In this document: in pieces, positions 39,853 to 49,089 of the stretch
Layout: every line of letters starts with the position of its first letter
Position numbering within the stretch: the stretch's first letter is position 1
Source of the DNA: Clostridium pasteurianum BC1
GTDB lineage: Bacteria; Bacillota; Clostridia; Clostridiales; Clostridiaceae
Assembly: GCF_000389635.1 (NCBI RefSeq)
Contig: NC_021182.1
Coordinates: 1,116,001-1,180,000, forward strand
DNA length: 64,000 nt
Direction of reading: 5' to 3'
Notes under the pieces: generated by a model
What the model was told of the DNA's origin: nothing
Database searches by the model: none
The model's input: only the letters and a program-made list of their open reading frames with translations
Program-made: the position numbers and the translations under genes

Positions 39853-40692
39853 ATGGATAACAATTTAAATCAGACAGATAAACTATTTAGGATATTTCAA
39901 ATCGCAAAATTTAATCAAAAATCTATGGTGCCTACTGTTGCAATGACAATAAATATTGAAACAGAACAAATAATGAAGAAAAGGCTGGAATACAAGAAAG
40001 ATATAACCAATCCACACATTACAATAACCAATATTATTATGAAAGCTGTTGCGGACACGCTGATTCAATATCCTCTCTTATATTCTTATTTTGATGGTAA
40101 AAAGATTATCGAAAATGAAGATGTTGTCCTGAATATTCCTGTAGATACGGGAAAACATGTTGAATATATAGTAATCCGTCAAGCTAACAAAAAAAATCTG
40201 GCTGATATTGCTAAGGAAAGCATAGAGGAGAGAAAAAAAATAGCGGATGGTAAAGGAAATTTTTCACAGTATATTATAAATTTAATGAAAAAAATTGTAG
40301 GAAAGAAACCTTCTGATCAATTAAATGATAAGGATATTCGGAAAATAGAAAAAAGAATGCAATATGTAAGGCTATTGGAAAAAGTAAGCCCAAATTTCTC
40401 TCTGAAGTTCGTAAAAGAACATTATGGGAATTTTCCAGTATCTAATTTTGGTTCTTTCCATATTCCTAATGGAATATTAGCTCTTTCAAAACCTGTTGTA
40501 GCCGGATTATGTATTGGAGAAATGAATACATTTTTAAAGATGAAGGAAAAAGAAATAGTTGCAGTAGAATATATCCCATTGACTTTATCATTTGATCATC
40601 GTGTTTTTGATGGTGCATATGCAGGAAATTTCTTAAATGATTTAAAGGATTTATTAGAAAACTCTTCTGAAATGTCTACTCATTGTCTGTAA
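39853..40692 (+). CDS. 2-oxoacid dehydrogenase E2-type acyltransferase catalytic domain protein
   Basis: A 279-residue protein consisting only of the CoA-dependent acyltransferase (chloramphenicol-acetyltransferase-like) domain; the lipoyl and E1/E3-binding domains of normal E2 subunits are missing. The active-site motif is SFDHRVFDGAYAGNFL (HxxxDG, about residues 251-266). SNFGSFHIPNGILALSKPVV precedes it as in E2 enzymes, and VPTVAMTINIETEQI is the usual first strand. Such stand-alone domains acylate small molecules; the substrate is unknown. AAGGAA precedes the ATG. It is a single gene without dehydrogenase partners nearby. Confidence 0.88.
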   Translation: MDNNLNQTDKLFRIFQIAKFNQKSMVPTVAMTINIETEQIMKKRLEYKKDITNPHITITNIIMKAVADTLIQYPLLYSYFDGKKIIENEDVVLNIPVDTGKHVEYIVIRQANKKNLADIAKESIEERKKIADGKGNFSQYIINLMKKIVGKKPSDQLNDKDIRKIEKRMQYVRLLEKVSPNFSLKFVKEHYGNFPVSNFGSFHIPNGILALSKPVVAGLCIGEMNTFLKMKEKEIVAVEYIPLTLSFDHRVFDGAYAGNFLNDLKDLLENSSEMSTHCL

Positions 40693-40905
40693 TAGAGTCG
40701 TTAGAGCTCTAAATACCCTTGGTGAAGCGGTTATTGATAAAATATGGTCAAAGTAAAAATCAATATTTAGAATATGTAACTTTCTAAATATTAGATACTT
40801 TTTAGTAAACTAATAGACAATATTCTATCATAATCTTCTATTAGAAAGCATATGGACATATTGTTAAATCTTAAGTTTATATATATACTTGAAAGGATGA
40901 TAGCT

Positions 40906-41289
40906 ATGACATTTGATGAACTATATGATATTGCGAAAAATACATTAAATCCTAGAGAACTTTCAAAAAATTCTTATGCTGGTTCTGTTGCGGCAGCAAT
41001 TTTGAGTGAAAGTGGAAAAGTTTATACTGGAGTATGTATAGATACACCTTCATCTATGGGATTTTGTGCAGAGCATTCTGCTATTGCTTCAATGATTACT
41101 GCTGGAGAAAATAGAATAGTTAAATTAATAGCTGTATATAAAGATGGAAAAATAATTCCACCTTGCGGCAGGTGTAGGGAGTTTATTTGCCAAATCCACG
41201 ATGATAATTATAAATGTGAAGTAATGATAAAAAAAGACAAAGTAGTTACTATTGATGATTTATTACCTTATCATAGTATATACCATTAA
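40906..41289 (+). CDS. Cytidine/blasticidin deaminase family protein
   Basis: A 127-residue member of the cytidine-deaminase fold. Zinc motif 1 is GFCAEHSAIASMI (C/HxE) and motif 2 is PPCGRCREFICQI (PCxxC), so the catalytic Glu and three ligands are present. The N-terminal part SYAGSVAAAILSESGKVYTG is the usual first strand pair. The short length and the SSMGFCAEHSA stretch are nearer to blasticidin-S-deaminase-like proteins than to classic Cdd, but the substrate is open. The start is the ATG at 40906, with GAAAGG nine bases before; the frame is open from 40852 without a ribosome site. Confidence 0.88.
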   Translation: MTFDELYDIAKNTLNPRELSKNSYAGSVAAAILSESGKVYTGVCIDTPSSMGFCAEHSAIASMITAGENRIVKLIAVYKDGKIIPPCGRCREFICQIHDDNYKCEVMIKKDKVVTIDDLLPYHSIYH

Positions 41290-41401
41290 TGGACACTGTT
41301 TATAATAGGTTGAATCAAGTATTACTACTATACTAATATAATCTGGCAAAATATTAAAAAATCAAAATATTTCTTTGTGAATTATAAAGTGAGGATTAAC
41401 T

Positions 41402-41698
41402 ATGATAATAAAAAACGTTACTTTTTACATAAAACCAGAACACATAGAAGAATTTATAGAGGCAACTATAGAAAATCGAGATAACTCAAGAAAAGAAAAG
41501 GGAGTTGAATGCTTTGATTTTCTTCAATGCAAGGATGAACCAAATAAGTTCCTACTCTATGAGGGTTACAAATCAGAGGAGGCCATGGAAGAGCACCTTA
41601 AGACAGAGCACTTTAAAAAATGGATAAATATAGTTGAAGAGTGGTTTTTAAAACCAAGAGATAGAGTTACCTACATACCTGTTTCAACAATGAAGTAA
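41402..41698 (+). CDS. Antibiotic biosynthesis monooxygenase (ABM) domain protein
   Basis: A 98-residue ferredoxin-like alpha+beta protein: NVTFYIKPEHIEEFIEATIE, then GVECFDFLQCKDEPNKFLLY and YKSEEAMEEHLKTEHFKKWI. The EHLKTEHF stretch with the paired His/Glu is typical of ABM/YgiN-type quinol monooxygenases, which act as dimers on quinone-like compounds without cofactor. Function in this host is unknown. GAGG precedes the ATG; a terminator follows at 41744. Confidence 0.88.
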   Translation: MIIKNVTFYIKPEHIEEFIEATIENRDNSRKEKGVECFDFLQCKDEPNKFLLYEGYKSEEAMEEHLKTEHFKKWINIVEEWFLKPRDRVTYIPVSTMK

Positions 41699-41743
41699 AG
41701 TGAAAATATTTAGAAAATGGAAAAATTAAAGAATGATAAAATA

Positions 41744-41777
41744 TTAAAGGTATGCTAAATGTATAGTATACCTTTAA
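41744..41777 (+). terminator. Hairpin terminator after the ABM gene
   Basis: TTAAAGGTAT (41744-41753) pairs with ATACCTTTAA (41768-41777). The T run after it is weak (ATTTATTT). Confidence 0.6.
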
Positions 41778-41862
41778 ATTTATTTCAAATCATGTTGTAA
41801 CTATAACTTAACAGTATTATTTTCATTATACTATTTAATTATTGAAATAAAATTTGTATAAT

Positions 41863-41915
41863 TTATCCGATGACTAGTCTCTGTAATACCAAAACAGCGA
41901 CACGTCCCTGGATAA
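41863..41915 (+). repeat. Structured dispersed repeat, member B (short)
   Basis: TTATCCGATGACTAGTCTCT opens the segment and GGATAA closes it, giving a 6-bp outer stem; CTGT/ACAG forms an inner one. The first 30 bases match members A and C. A second hairpin, AGTGGAA/TTCCACT (41929-41949), follows, and the IS630 copy is inserted right after it. Confidence 0.55.
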
Positions 41916-41975
41916 TTCATCTAGACTTAGTGGAAGTACAAATTTCCACTATAGATATCCAAGTTCAATAATAAA

Positions 41976-42632
41976 TTATTTATAGTAACTTTTGGCAGTA
42001 ACAAGAGGTTTTATAATAGAATGCATTTTATCTGAATTACAATGAAGAAATAGTTTTTCGATAAATTCTTTAAATTTATCAATAGATTCTCGAGCTTTAC
42101 ACTGAAAACATGTATCTTTAAGCCATTTCCATACGTTTTCTTGTGGGTTTAGCATAGGAGAATATGGTGGTAAATTAATCAGAAACAATTCTTCGTTATG
42201 CAGCTGTGCAAATTCTTGGATATTTTTTGCTTTATGGATATTGTAATTGTCCCATATTAAAAATATCTTCTTACCTTTGTTTTGCTCAAGAAGTTGCTTT
42301 AAAAACTCAAGCATTTCTATAGAAGTAATGGAATGCTTTGCTGGATATATATTGATTAAAGTATTATAGTTCTTAGATATTTCTGTAGCACCAATAATGT
42401 TGAAACCTGCGTGTGTGTTATTACTTTCAACTATAGGGGATTGCCCTACCGGGCTCCAACTTCTGCGATTAACAGATTCTATCCTTATTCCTGTTTCATC
42501 TTCAACATATAGGACGGAGTCCTCTGTGTTCTCAATGATAGGTAGTAAGTCAGCTATTTTTTTTAAAGATAGCTTGCAAATAAGGATCTCCTTTAGTTGG
42601 TTTATATTGACCTCTTTTAAAAGAAAAACCAA
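41976..42632 (-). CDS. IS630 transposase, second frame (DDE part), copy 2
   Basis: Identical to the copy-1 catalytic frame as far as I can see, with the same three acidic motifs (LYVEDETGI, FLIWDNYNIHKAKN, PMLNPQENVWKW). Expression needs the shift at the eight-A run, as in copy 1. Confidence 0.85.
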   Translation of the reverse strand: MVFLLKEVNINQLKEILICKLSLKKIADLLPIIENTEDSVLYVEDETGIRIESVNRRSWSPVGQSPIVESNNTHAGFNIIGATEISKNYNTLINIYPAKHSITSIEMLEFLKQLLEQNKGKKIFLIWDNYNIHKAKNIQEFAQLHNEELFLINLPPYSPMLNPQENVWKWLKDTCFQCKARESIDKFKEFIEKLFLHCNSDKMHSIIKPLVTAKSYYK

Positions 42633-43059
42633 GACTTATTAGTAGTTGTCTTATCCATTCTGCAGAATAAGACTTGCCATATTTTTCTTTAATATATTCA
42701 GTCAATAGAGCTGTTGTCCAGCTGGAACGCATAAAACCGAAGGTTTCAGGTGATTTACTTAGGACTACGTCCTTTAAATCCTGAAGCATTTCATCTGTAA
42801 AACTACTTTCAGAACCACCACGATTATCTATAATTGAATCTATACCATATTCATTCCATTTATGAATATAAGTAGTTATAGATGCGCGTGTTCTGCAAAT
42901 AGTTTTCATAATATCATCAGTATGAATTCCGTTATATCTCATTATGACAGCACTCAAAAGAGATTTGGTGTACTTACTCTTTGAACTATTAATTATTTCA
43001 TTTAATTCATTTATTGTATATCCGTGTAAAGTTTTAACTTCTACTAAATGCATTGCCAT
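42550..43059 (-). CDS. IS630 transposase, first frame, copy 2
   Basis: Same as copy 1 apart from one residue: LLTEYIKEKYG here, LLTQYIKEKYG in copy 1. The start is placed at the ATG at 43059 with GGAGTG upstream on the minus strand. The frame ends after the eight-A run that links to the catalytic frame. Confidence 0.85.
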   Translation of the reverse strand: MAMHLVEVKTLHGYTINELNEIINSSKSKYTKSLLSAVIMRYNGIHTDDIMKTICRTRASITTYIHKWNEYGIDSIIDNRGGSESSFTDEMLQDLKDVVLSKSPETFGFMRSSWTTALLTEYIKEKYGKSYSAEWIRQLLISLGFSFKRGQYKPTKGDPYLQAIFKKNS

Positions 43060-43279
43060 ATATTTCACTCCAATACTATATTTATTACTTATAGTATTTG
43101 GACTTTTATATAAAAAATTCATAAACCTTTATTTATGATATTGGATATCTATAAGTAAGATTCATTGATAATTAATCTTAATGCTATATTAAATTATTGC
43201 ACATGTAAAAAAAACTGTAATAGAAAAAACGTGTATTTAGTGATACACTTAGTATTAAGAAATGGAGGGGAACAGAGAT

Positions 43280-45118
43280 ATGTTTAACAATAATTTCGGC
43301 GACAAAAAATTTAAGTACGCAGCTTATTATTCCATCGGAGTTATTATTTTAGTACTTATATTAAATTATCTAATGGTGAGTATAAAAACAGAAGAAATAA
43401 CATATAACAAATTTTTAGATCTATTAGCACAGAAAAAAGTATCAGAGGTTCAGGTTACGCCTACAAGAATAACTGTAATACCTACTGATAATAGTGGAAT
43501 AAATAAAAAAGTATTGTACACAGGAAGACTTTATGATCCAGATTTAAAAACAGAACTTAAAGATTCAGGAGCACAGATAACAGTACCTTCTGGCAGTGAT
43601 GATCCTATAAAAAACTTTATTATAAATTTTGTGTTTCCAATAGCTATATTTTTAATAGCTGGTAGATTTTTGCTAGGTATGCTGGACAAAAAACTTGGCA
43701 GTGGGGTGATGTCCTTTGGTAAAAATAATGCAAAGCTCTACGCGGAAAGTGAAACGGGAATAACCTTTGAGGACGTAGCTGGTCAAGAAGAAGCTAAGGA
43801 ATCTTTAATTGAAATAGTGGACTTCCTTCATTATCCTGAAAAATATGCTCAAATTGGAGCAAGGCTTCCAAAGGGAGCATTACTCGTAGGGCCTCCAGGA
43901 ACAGGTAAAACTCTTCTTGCAAAGGCTGTAGCAGGAGAGGCAAAGGTACCCTTTTTCTCTATGTCCGGTTCTAATTTTGTGGAGATGTTTGTAGGAATGG
44001 GGGCAGCTAGAGTAAGGGATTTATTCCAACAGGCTCAGGAAAAAGCACCTTGTATAGTATTTATAGATGAGGTTGATGCTATAGGTAAGAGCAGAGATAA
44101 TGCCATGGGAGGAGGAAATGATGAAAGAGAGCAGACATTAAATCAGCTTTTAGCAGAAATGGATGGTTTTGATTCATCAAAGGGTGTAGTTATTTTAGCA
44201 GCTACTAACAGACCGGAAGTGCTTGATAAAGCTCTTTTAAGACCAGGAAGATTTGATAGAAGAGTAATTGTAGATAGACCAGATTTAAAAGGCAGAGAAT
44301 CTATATTAAAAGTACATTCAAAGGGAGTAAAAATCTCTACCGAGGTTAATATGGAAGCAATAGCAAAGGCAACTCCTGGAGCAGTGGGAGCTGACCTTGC
44401 AAATATTGTCAATGAGGCCGCGCTTTTAGCAGTTAAGGGTAGAAGAAAAGAAATAGCACAGAGTGATTTAGAAGAGGCAGTAGAGGTTATAATAGCAGGT
44501 AAGGAGAAAAAAGATAGAATTTTATCTGATAAAGAAAAGAAAGAGGTTGCATTCCATGAGGTAGGTCATGCAGTGGTGGCAGCCCTATTAAAGCATACAG
44601 ATCCTGTACACAAAATTACCATTGTACCAAGGACTATGGGTGCTTTAGGTTATACCATGCAGCTTCCAGAGGAAGAGAAATATTTGGTTACCAAGGAAGA
44701 AATGATAGATGAAATTACTGTTATGCTGGCAGGAAGATCTGCAGAAGAAGTTGAATTTAATTCTATATCTACTGGCGCAGCTAATGATATTGAAAGAGCA
44801 ACTAAGATGGCTAGAAATATGATAACTATATACGGAATGACTGACAAATTTGATATGGTAGCTTTAGAATCAGTAGAAAATAGATATTTAGATGGAAGAC
44901 CGGTACAAAATTGCAGTTCCGAAACTTCTACATTAATTGATACGGAAACTTTGAATATAATAAAAGAAGCTCATAATAGAGCTAAGAATTTACTAAAGGA
45001 GAATATAGAACTCCTTAGAAATATATCTGGCATACTTCTTGAGAAAGAAACATTAATGGGTGATGAATTTATGAAACTTGTAAAGGAGAGTCCAAATTGG
45101 CAGAAACAGGATATATAG
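43280..45118 (+). CDS. ftsH: ATP-dependent zinc metalloprotease FtsH
   Basis: A 612-residue membrane AAA+ protease that degrades membrane and short-lived soluble proteins. Layout: first membrane helix (about residues 14-33), a short external domain, second helix (about 108-128), AAA+ module with Walker [17 protein letters not shown] (about 199), Walker [17 protein letters not shown] and arginine finger RPGRFDRR. The zinc motif is [12 protein letters not shown] (HExxH, about 426), where most FtsHs have HEAGH. The C-terminus is short. The start is the ATG at 43280, nine bases after GGAGGGG. It overlaps the next gene by 22 bases. It may be a second FtsH paralogue, as the usual neighbours (tilS, hpt) are missing. 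Confidence 0.95.
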   Translation: MFNNNFGDKKFKYAAYYSIGVIILVLILNYLMVSIKTEEITYNKFLDLLAQKKVSEVQVTPTRITVIPTDNSGINKKVLYTGRLYDPDLKTELKDSGAQITVPSGSDDPIKNFIINFVFPIAIFLIAGRFLLGMLDKKLGSGVMSFGKNNAKLYAESETGITFEDVAGQEEAKESLIEIVDFLHYPEKYAQIGARLPKGALLVGPPGTGKTLLAKAVAGEAKVPFFSMSGSNFVEMFVGMGAARVRDLFQQAQEKAPCIVFIDEVDAIGKSRDNAMGGGNDEREQTLNQLLAEMDGFDSSKGVVILAATNRPEVLDKALLRPGRFDRRVIVDRPDLKGRESILKVHSKGVKISTEVNMEAIAKATPGAVGADLANIVNEAALLAVKGRRKEIAQSDLEEAVEVIIAGKEKKDRILSDKEKKEVAFHEVGHAVVAALLKHTDPVHKITIVPRTMGALGYTMQLPEEEKYLVTKEEMIDEITVMLAGRSAEEVEFNSISTGAANDIERATKMARNMITIYGMTDKFDMVALESVENRYLDGRPVQNCSSETSTLIDTETLNIIKEAHNRAKNLLKENIELLRNISGILLEKETLMGDEFMKLVKESPNWQKQDI

Positions 45119-47223
45119 ATAAAGACAAAAATGATGAACTGGAGCTTCAGGAGGAAAAGATAAGACTTCATGGTGTAATAGACATAATAAGTAAGGAAAT
45201 ACTAAACTATATACAAAAGAGAAAAGATATAACTCAATATATATTGGACAGCAGAAAAAAGAATATTGAAGAATTTCAAGATGATGAAGATAAGATAATA
45301 GAATACTTTGACCATGAAAGATTTGTAAAAGAGGAAGCTTTTAAAATCATAGATAAGAGATTGAAAGAACTTACAATACTTGAGTTATCCCCTTATTTTG
45401 GACGGGTTGATTTTAAAGAAGATGAGGAGGATCAAAGGATATATATAGGAAGATTTGGAGTTACTCCGGAGGGTGCCTATGAACCCCTGGTGGTAGATTG
45501 GAGAGCACCTGTTTCTTCACTATTCTATACTAGCAGCCTTGGAAAAAATGCATATACTGCTCCATTAGGACAGGTAGAGGCAGATATAATAAAAAAAAGA
45601 CAGTATATTATTAAAAGAAAGAAGCTTATGGGGCTGTTTGATTCTTCTGTAGATGTTAAGGATGACATATTACAGCTTGTGTTAAGCAAAAATGCAGAGG
45701 AAAAGCTTAAGGATATCGTAATGTCCATACAGGAAGAACAGGATAATATTATAAGACAGCCAAGGAATAAAATAGTAGTGGTAAATGGAGTAGCAGGTAG
45801 TGGAAAAACCACCATAGCACTGCATAGAGTGGCTTATCTTTTATATAATCACAGAGATACTCTTCAGGATAAAGTACTTATTCTTGGGCCTAATCCTATA
45901 TTTATGGAATATATATCTTCTGTATTGCCAAGTCTTGGTGAGGTAGGGGTTAACCAGAAAACCTATAGAGATTTTGCTGTGGAACTTTTAGATGTAAGAC
46001 AGCGTGATATCATGACTACTAGAGAATATATGGAGAGAATTTTAAAGGGAGATAGTGATTTTATTAAATCTGTAAGCTATAAAAATAGTGATAAGTTTAT
46101 AAAGGACTTAGATGATTTTGTAAGTAGTGTAGAAAAAAATCACTATATATTTGCAGATTTGTTTTTTAACAATAAAATTATAGTTCCAAAATCAGAAATT
46201 CAGGAAATGTATACAAAATATTATAGTGATATGCCTATATTTAGAAGAGTGAAAAAGTTAAAGAGAATCATTTTTTCAAAACTTAAGGATGAGAGAGACA
46301 GTATAGTTAGAGAAATAGAACAGAATTATAGAGATTCTATAAGTAAATTGACTGAAGATGAATTAAAACTTCAGGGAACATCCTTTGATTACAAAAGAAA
46401 GCTTAAAATAAGAGAAGTTATAAAGACACTTATGGATGTAAAGAAAAGTATGACATGGCTTGGAGAACCTTCTATAATAGAACTATATACCAGTATAAAC
46501 GGTACAGAACCTTATACTGTAGATGATTTAACTGCACTACTGTATCTTTCTATAAAATTTGAAGGCTTAACTATTGATCAGGAAATAAAACATGTAGTTA
46601 TAGATGAGGCTCAGGACTATAGCAAGCTGGCTTTTAAAGTTATAAAAGAGCTTACAGACTGCAAGGGCATGACAATAGTAGGGGACAGCAATCAGAGACT
46701 TATACCTTTAGAAGGTGAAATACCCTTTAATGAACTTGATAATTTAATAGAAAATATAGAAACAGAGCATTTTAAGCTAAATAAAAGCTATAGATCAACA
46801 AAGGAAATAATGGAATATGCCAATAAATTTTTAGGGCATGATATAATAGTTCCATTAGTTAGAAGTGGAGAGACTGTTAAAATATTTAATCCAAAATCAG
46901 AAGAAGAATTTATTAAGACTTTAGATAATATCATCAAAGACTATACAAAAAAAGAATTTGATAGTATAGCTGTAGTTTGTAGGGATTTGGATAGTACTGA
47001 TAGATACGGAAAGCTTTTGAGTAAAAATAATTCTTTAAAGGTTATAGACAGGGAAGACATGATTTATCAAGGAGGAACAGTTCTTATTCCTTCCTACCTT
47101 GCCAAAGGTCTTGAGTTTGATGCAGTTATAATTGTGGAAGATGAAAAGTACACTGAAAAAGATAAGTTTATGTATGTAATGACTACAAGAGCTCTTCATG
47201 AACTGGCAGTTGTGGAATATTAA
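45097..47223 (+). CDS. HelD-like UvrD/Rep superfamily helicase (RNA polymerase recycling type)
   Basis: A 708-residue SF1 ATPase. The N-terminal coiled coil (ELELQEEKIRLHGVIDIISK and on) and the RIYIGRFGVTPEGAYEPLVV block, followed by DWRAPVSSLFYTS, are characteristic of HelD, which frees stalled RNA polymerase. Walker A is GVAGSGKTTIALHRVAYLLY (about 232-251), Walker B VVIDEAQDYSKL, motif III GDSNQR, motif VI around MYVMTTRALHEL. The TTG start lies inside ftsH, eight bases after AAGGAG, so translation is coupled. The stop codon falls exactly where a hicA remnant begins (47220), so the natural C-terminus may have lost a few residues in a deletion. Confidence 0.9.
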   Translation: MAETGYIDKDKNDELELQEEKIRLHGVIDIISKEILNYIQKRKDITQYILDSRKKNIEEFQDDEDKIIEYFDHERFVKEEAFKIIDKRLKELTILELSPYFGRVDFKEDEEDQRIYIGRFGVTPEGAYEPLVVDWRAPVSSLFYTSSLGKNAYTAPLGQVEADIIKKRQYIIKRKKLMGLFDSSVDVKDDILQLVLSKNAEEKLKDIVMSIQEEQDNIIRQPRNKIVVVNGVAGSGKTTIALHRVAYLLYNHRDTLQDKVLILGPNPIFMEYISSVLPSLGEVGVNQKTYRDFAVELLDVRQRDIMTTREYMERILKGDSDFIKSVSYKNSDKFIKDLDDFVSSVEKNHYIFADLFFNNKIIVPKSEIQEMYTKYYSDMPIFRRVKKLKRIIFSKLKDERDSIVREIEQNYRDSISKLTEDELKLQGTSFDYKRKLKIREVIKTLMDVKKSMTWLGEPSIIELYTSINGTEPYTVDDLTALLYLSIKFEGLTIDQEIKHVVIDEAQDYSKLAFKVIKELTDCKGMTIVGDSNQRLIPLEGEIPFNELDNLIENIETEHFKLNKSYRSTKEIMEYANKFLGHDIIVPLVRSGETVKIFNPKSEEEFIKTLDNIIKDYTKKEFDSIAVVCRDLDSTDRYGKLLSKNNSLKVIDREDMIYQGGTVLIPSYLAKGLEFDAVIIVEDEKYTEKDKFMYVMTTRALHELAVVEY

Positions 47224-47309
47224 AACCAGGAACAGCTGAATCTATTGCATAATTATTTAAGTTTGACAATGTTGATGAAATAAAAAGCTTCATAGATAAT
47301 AATTTATAG
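47220..47309 (+). pseudogene. 3' remnant of a hicA-like toxin gene
   Basis: The frame LKPGTAESIA, stop, LFKFDNVDEIKSFIDNNL, stop matches the last 30 codons of the HicA-like toxin at 19778-20020 (LKPGTANSIAHSLKF, NVEEMKNFIDNNL). It carries an in-frame TAA and starts within the last codons of the helicase gene. A deletion apparently fused the helicase end to the tail of a toxin-antitoxin unit. Confidence 0.8.
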
Positions 47310-47320
47310 TCTTTTACTAT

Positions 47321-47358
47321 ACCACAATATTGAATTTTGGATATTGTGGTATTTTTTT
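47321..47358 (+). terminator. Intrinsic terminator after helicase/hicA remnant
   Basis: ACCACAATAT (47321-47330) pairs with ATATTGTGGT (47341-47350), followed by seven T. It was probably the terminator of the lost toxin unit. Confidence 0.8.
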
Positions 47359-47515
47359 AATCGAAATAACAGTATCATTCCAGGAATGTCAGCTGAAGCA
47401 AAGATAAAAATAAAATAAAGATTTTATTAATACCATGGCTAAAATTACTCACTGTTGTCAAAAATATGATACAATCTATTATGGTAAAATACTTTGAGAC
47501 TTGGGAGTGATATTT

Positions 47516-48754
47516 TTGACAGTATGGAAAAAAAATTTAGCGGTATGTTGGATGGGTTCTTTCACTACTTCTATAGGAATGAGTTTAGTTGTTCCATTTT
47601 TAGCCTTTTATATTGAAAATTTAGGTGTTACAAATATAAAATCTGTAGAGCAACTATCAGGAATAGCTTTTGCTATCACCTTTTTAGTTGCTTCAATTAT
47701 GTCTCCAATGTGGGGCAAACTTTCAGATAAAAAGGGAAGAAAGCTGGTTATGATGTGTACAGCTATTCGATTGTCCTTGGTAAGCTTTGGTACAGCCTTT
47801 GCTGCTAATGTCTATATGCTTATTTTTTTTCGTGTACTTCAAGGGCTGATATCAGGATTTATTCCTTCAGCTATGTCCTTTGTAGCAAAGGAGACACCAG
47901 AAAGTCATACGGGATGGGCTTTGGCAACCCTTACTACAGGAAGTATGGCAGGTACTCTTTTAGGACCTATTTTAGGGGGATATCTGGATGAACTTGTGGG
48001 AATAAGAATAGTCTTTTTTATAACAGCAGGATTTCTGTTCATGTCATTTTTAGTAGTTAAGCTCTTTCTGGTGGAGAATAAAGGGGAACTTAACTTAAAG
48101 AAGCAGGATAGTAATAGTAAAAAGTATAAGGAAAAATCAATCTGGGATAGAGTTGAATCAAGGTCTTTCATAATCATATTATTAATAACTACCTGTATAA
48201 TAAATACTTCAAATCAGTCAATAGAGCCTATTGTATCTCTATATGTAAGGCAATTATTGAATGCTGCCCATATAGGAAGCTCTCACATTAGTATTTATTC
48301 TGGAATAGTAATGTCTGCTACTGGTTTTGGTATTCTCATATCGGCATCAAAAATTGGTAGGCTAGGTGATAAAGGCAGTTATTTCAAGGTGTTGAGTATT
48401 TCTATTATAATTTCAGCTGTGGTATTTATACCTATGGCCTTTGTAAGAAATCCATGGGAACTTATGATTTTGAGATTTGCACTTGGAATTGCTCAAGCTG
48501 GTGCTATGCCCGCAATAGCTACTATGCTCAAGAAAACTTCCGCTAAGGAAATATCGGGAACAATATTTGGATATAATCAAGCTGCGCAATTTTCCGGACT
48601 TGTTATTGGGCCATTAATAGGCAGCCAGATATCGTCAAATTTTGGATTTACTCATGTATTCTTTTTTACGGCATTTTTGCTGATGTTAAATTATATATTA
48701 ATTATTCATACTAAAAAGAGTAATAGGGAAAGAATACAGAGGCTTTCACTGTAG
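47516..48754 (+). CDS. MFS transporter, multidrug-efflux type
   Basis: A 412-residue protein with twelve membrane helices. MFS marks are the loop 2-3 motif GKLSDKKGRKLVMM (about residues 78-91) and its repeat in the second half, GRLGDKGSYF. FRVLQGLISGFIPSAMSFVA and TGSMAGTLLGPILGGYLDE form the motif-C-like antiporter stretch (G-x-x-x-G-P-x-x-G-G). This is the drug:H+ antiporter family near YfmO/MdtG. The start is the TTG at 47516 with GGGAG eight bases before; the TTG at 47501 is within that site. A promoter TTGTCA-16-TATTAT lies near 47457-47484. It is a single gene. Confidence 0.9.
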   Translation: MTVWKKNLAVCWMGSFTTSIGMSLVVPFLAFYIENLGVTNIKSVEQLSGIAFAITFLVASIMSPMWGKLSDKKGRKLVMMCTAIRLSLVSFGTAFAANVYMLIFFRVLQGLISGFIPSAMSFVAKETPESHTGWALATLTTGSMAGTLLGPILGGYLDELVGIRIVFFITAGFLFMSFLVVKLFLVENKGELNLKKQDSNSKKYKEKSIWDRVESRSFIIILLITTCIINTSNQSIEPIVSLYVRQLLNAAHIGSSHISIYSGIVMSATGFGILISASKIGRLGDKGSYFKVLSISIIISAVVFIPMAFVRNPWELMILRFALGIAQAGAMPAIATMLKKTSAKEISGTIFGYNQAAQFSGLVIGPLIGSQISSNFGFTHVFFFTAFLLMLNYILIIHTKKSNRERIQRLSL

Positions 48755-48778
48755 ATAAAAGAAATTATATTTAAACTA

Positions 48779-48888
48779 TATCCAATAATATATCTAACTT
48801 TACAAAGGCAGAGAAGCAAAATTTTCGATTTTGTGTGAGTTGCTTTTACAAAGTGAGGAAGAATATTACAGCGATTAGTCATTGGATA
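48779..48888 (-). repeat. Structured dispersed repeat, member C
   Basis: TATCCAAT (48779-48786) and ATTGGATA (48881-48888) make a perfect 8-bp outer stem. Read on the minus strand it opens TATCCAATGACTAATCGCTG followed by TAATATTC, lining up with members A and B. The inner part (GCTTCTCTGCC..) is not shared. It lies between the MFS stop and the terminator hairpin at 48889. Confidence 0.6.
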
Positions 48889-48932
48889 AAAACACTATGA
48901 AATTCATATGAGTGATTTTCATAGTGTTTTTG
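48889..48932 (+). terminator. Terminator hairpin, form 1 of an inverted pair
   Basis: AAAACACTATGAAA (48889-48902) pairs perfectly with TTTCATAGTGTTTT (48917-48930), with TTCATATGAGTGAT between the arms. The tail TTTTTGTATTGGATTGGG continues to 48948. The hairpin at 51884-51917 has the same arms and tail but the loop reversed and complemented. Confidence 0.75.
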
Positions 48933-48948
48933 TATTGGATTGGGTAAG

Positions 48949-49089
48949 TAATATTCACAACAAAGTAAAGCTTTTTTGTCCACAATATATAGTGAGAAAT
49001 CTTGATGTAATAGGATGGGAATTATGAAGTATAAACTATCACATTTAAGCAAACAATATAATGAAAAATTTTAAATGTGGAGGATATAA
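48949..49089 (+). other. Leader region before the FAD/Rieske gene
   Basis: A 140-base AT-rich leader follows the terminator. No gene or clear promoter consensus stands out apart from a TATAAT-like AATATATAG near 48984. Confidence 0.3.

Larger units (their letters stand above)
41952..43151 (-). mobile_element. IS630-family insertion sequence, copy 2 (1200 bp)
   Basis: Same 1200 bp as 4871-6070, in the same orientation, with TAGATATCCAA/TTGGATATCTA ends and TA on both sides (41950-41951 and 43152-43153). I see two base differences near 42696-42706, one changing Gln to Glu in the transposase. It is inserted between the ABM gene and ftsH, after a hairpin, and breaks no gene. Confidence 0.93.

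Noticed and set aside
4871-43151. Composite transposon bounded by the two IS630 copies
   Set aside because: Each copy has its own TA pair, and copy 1 lies in a gene that is restored exactly on its removal, so the copies inserted independently.
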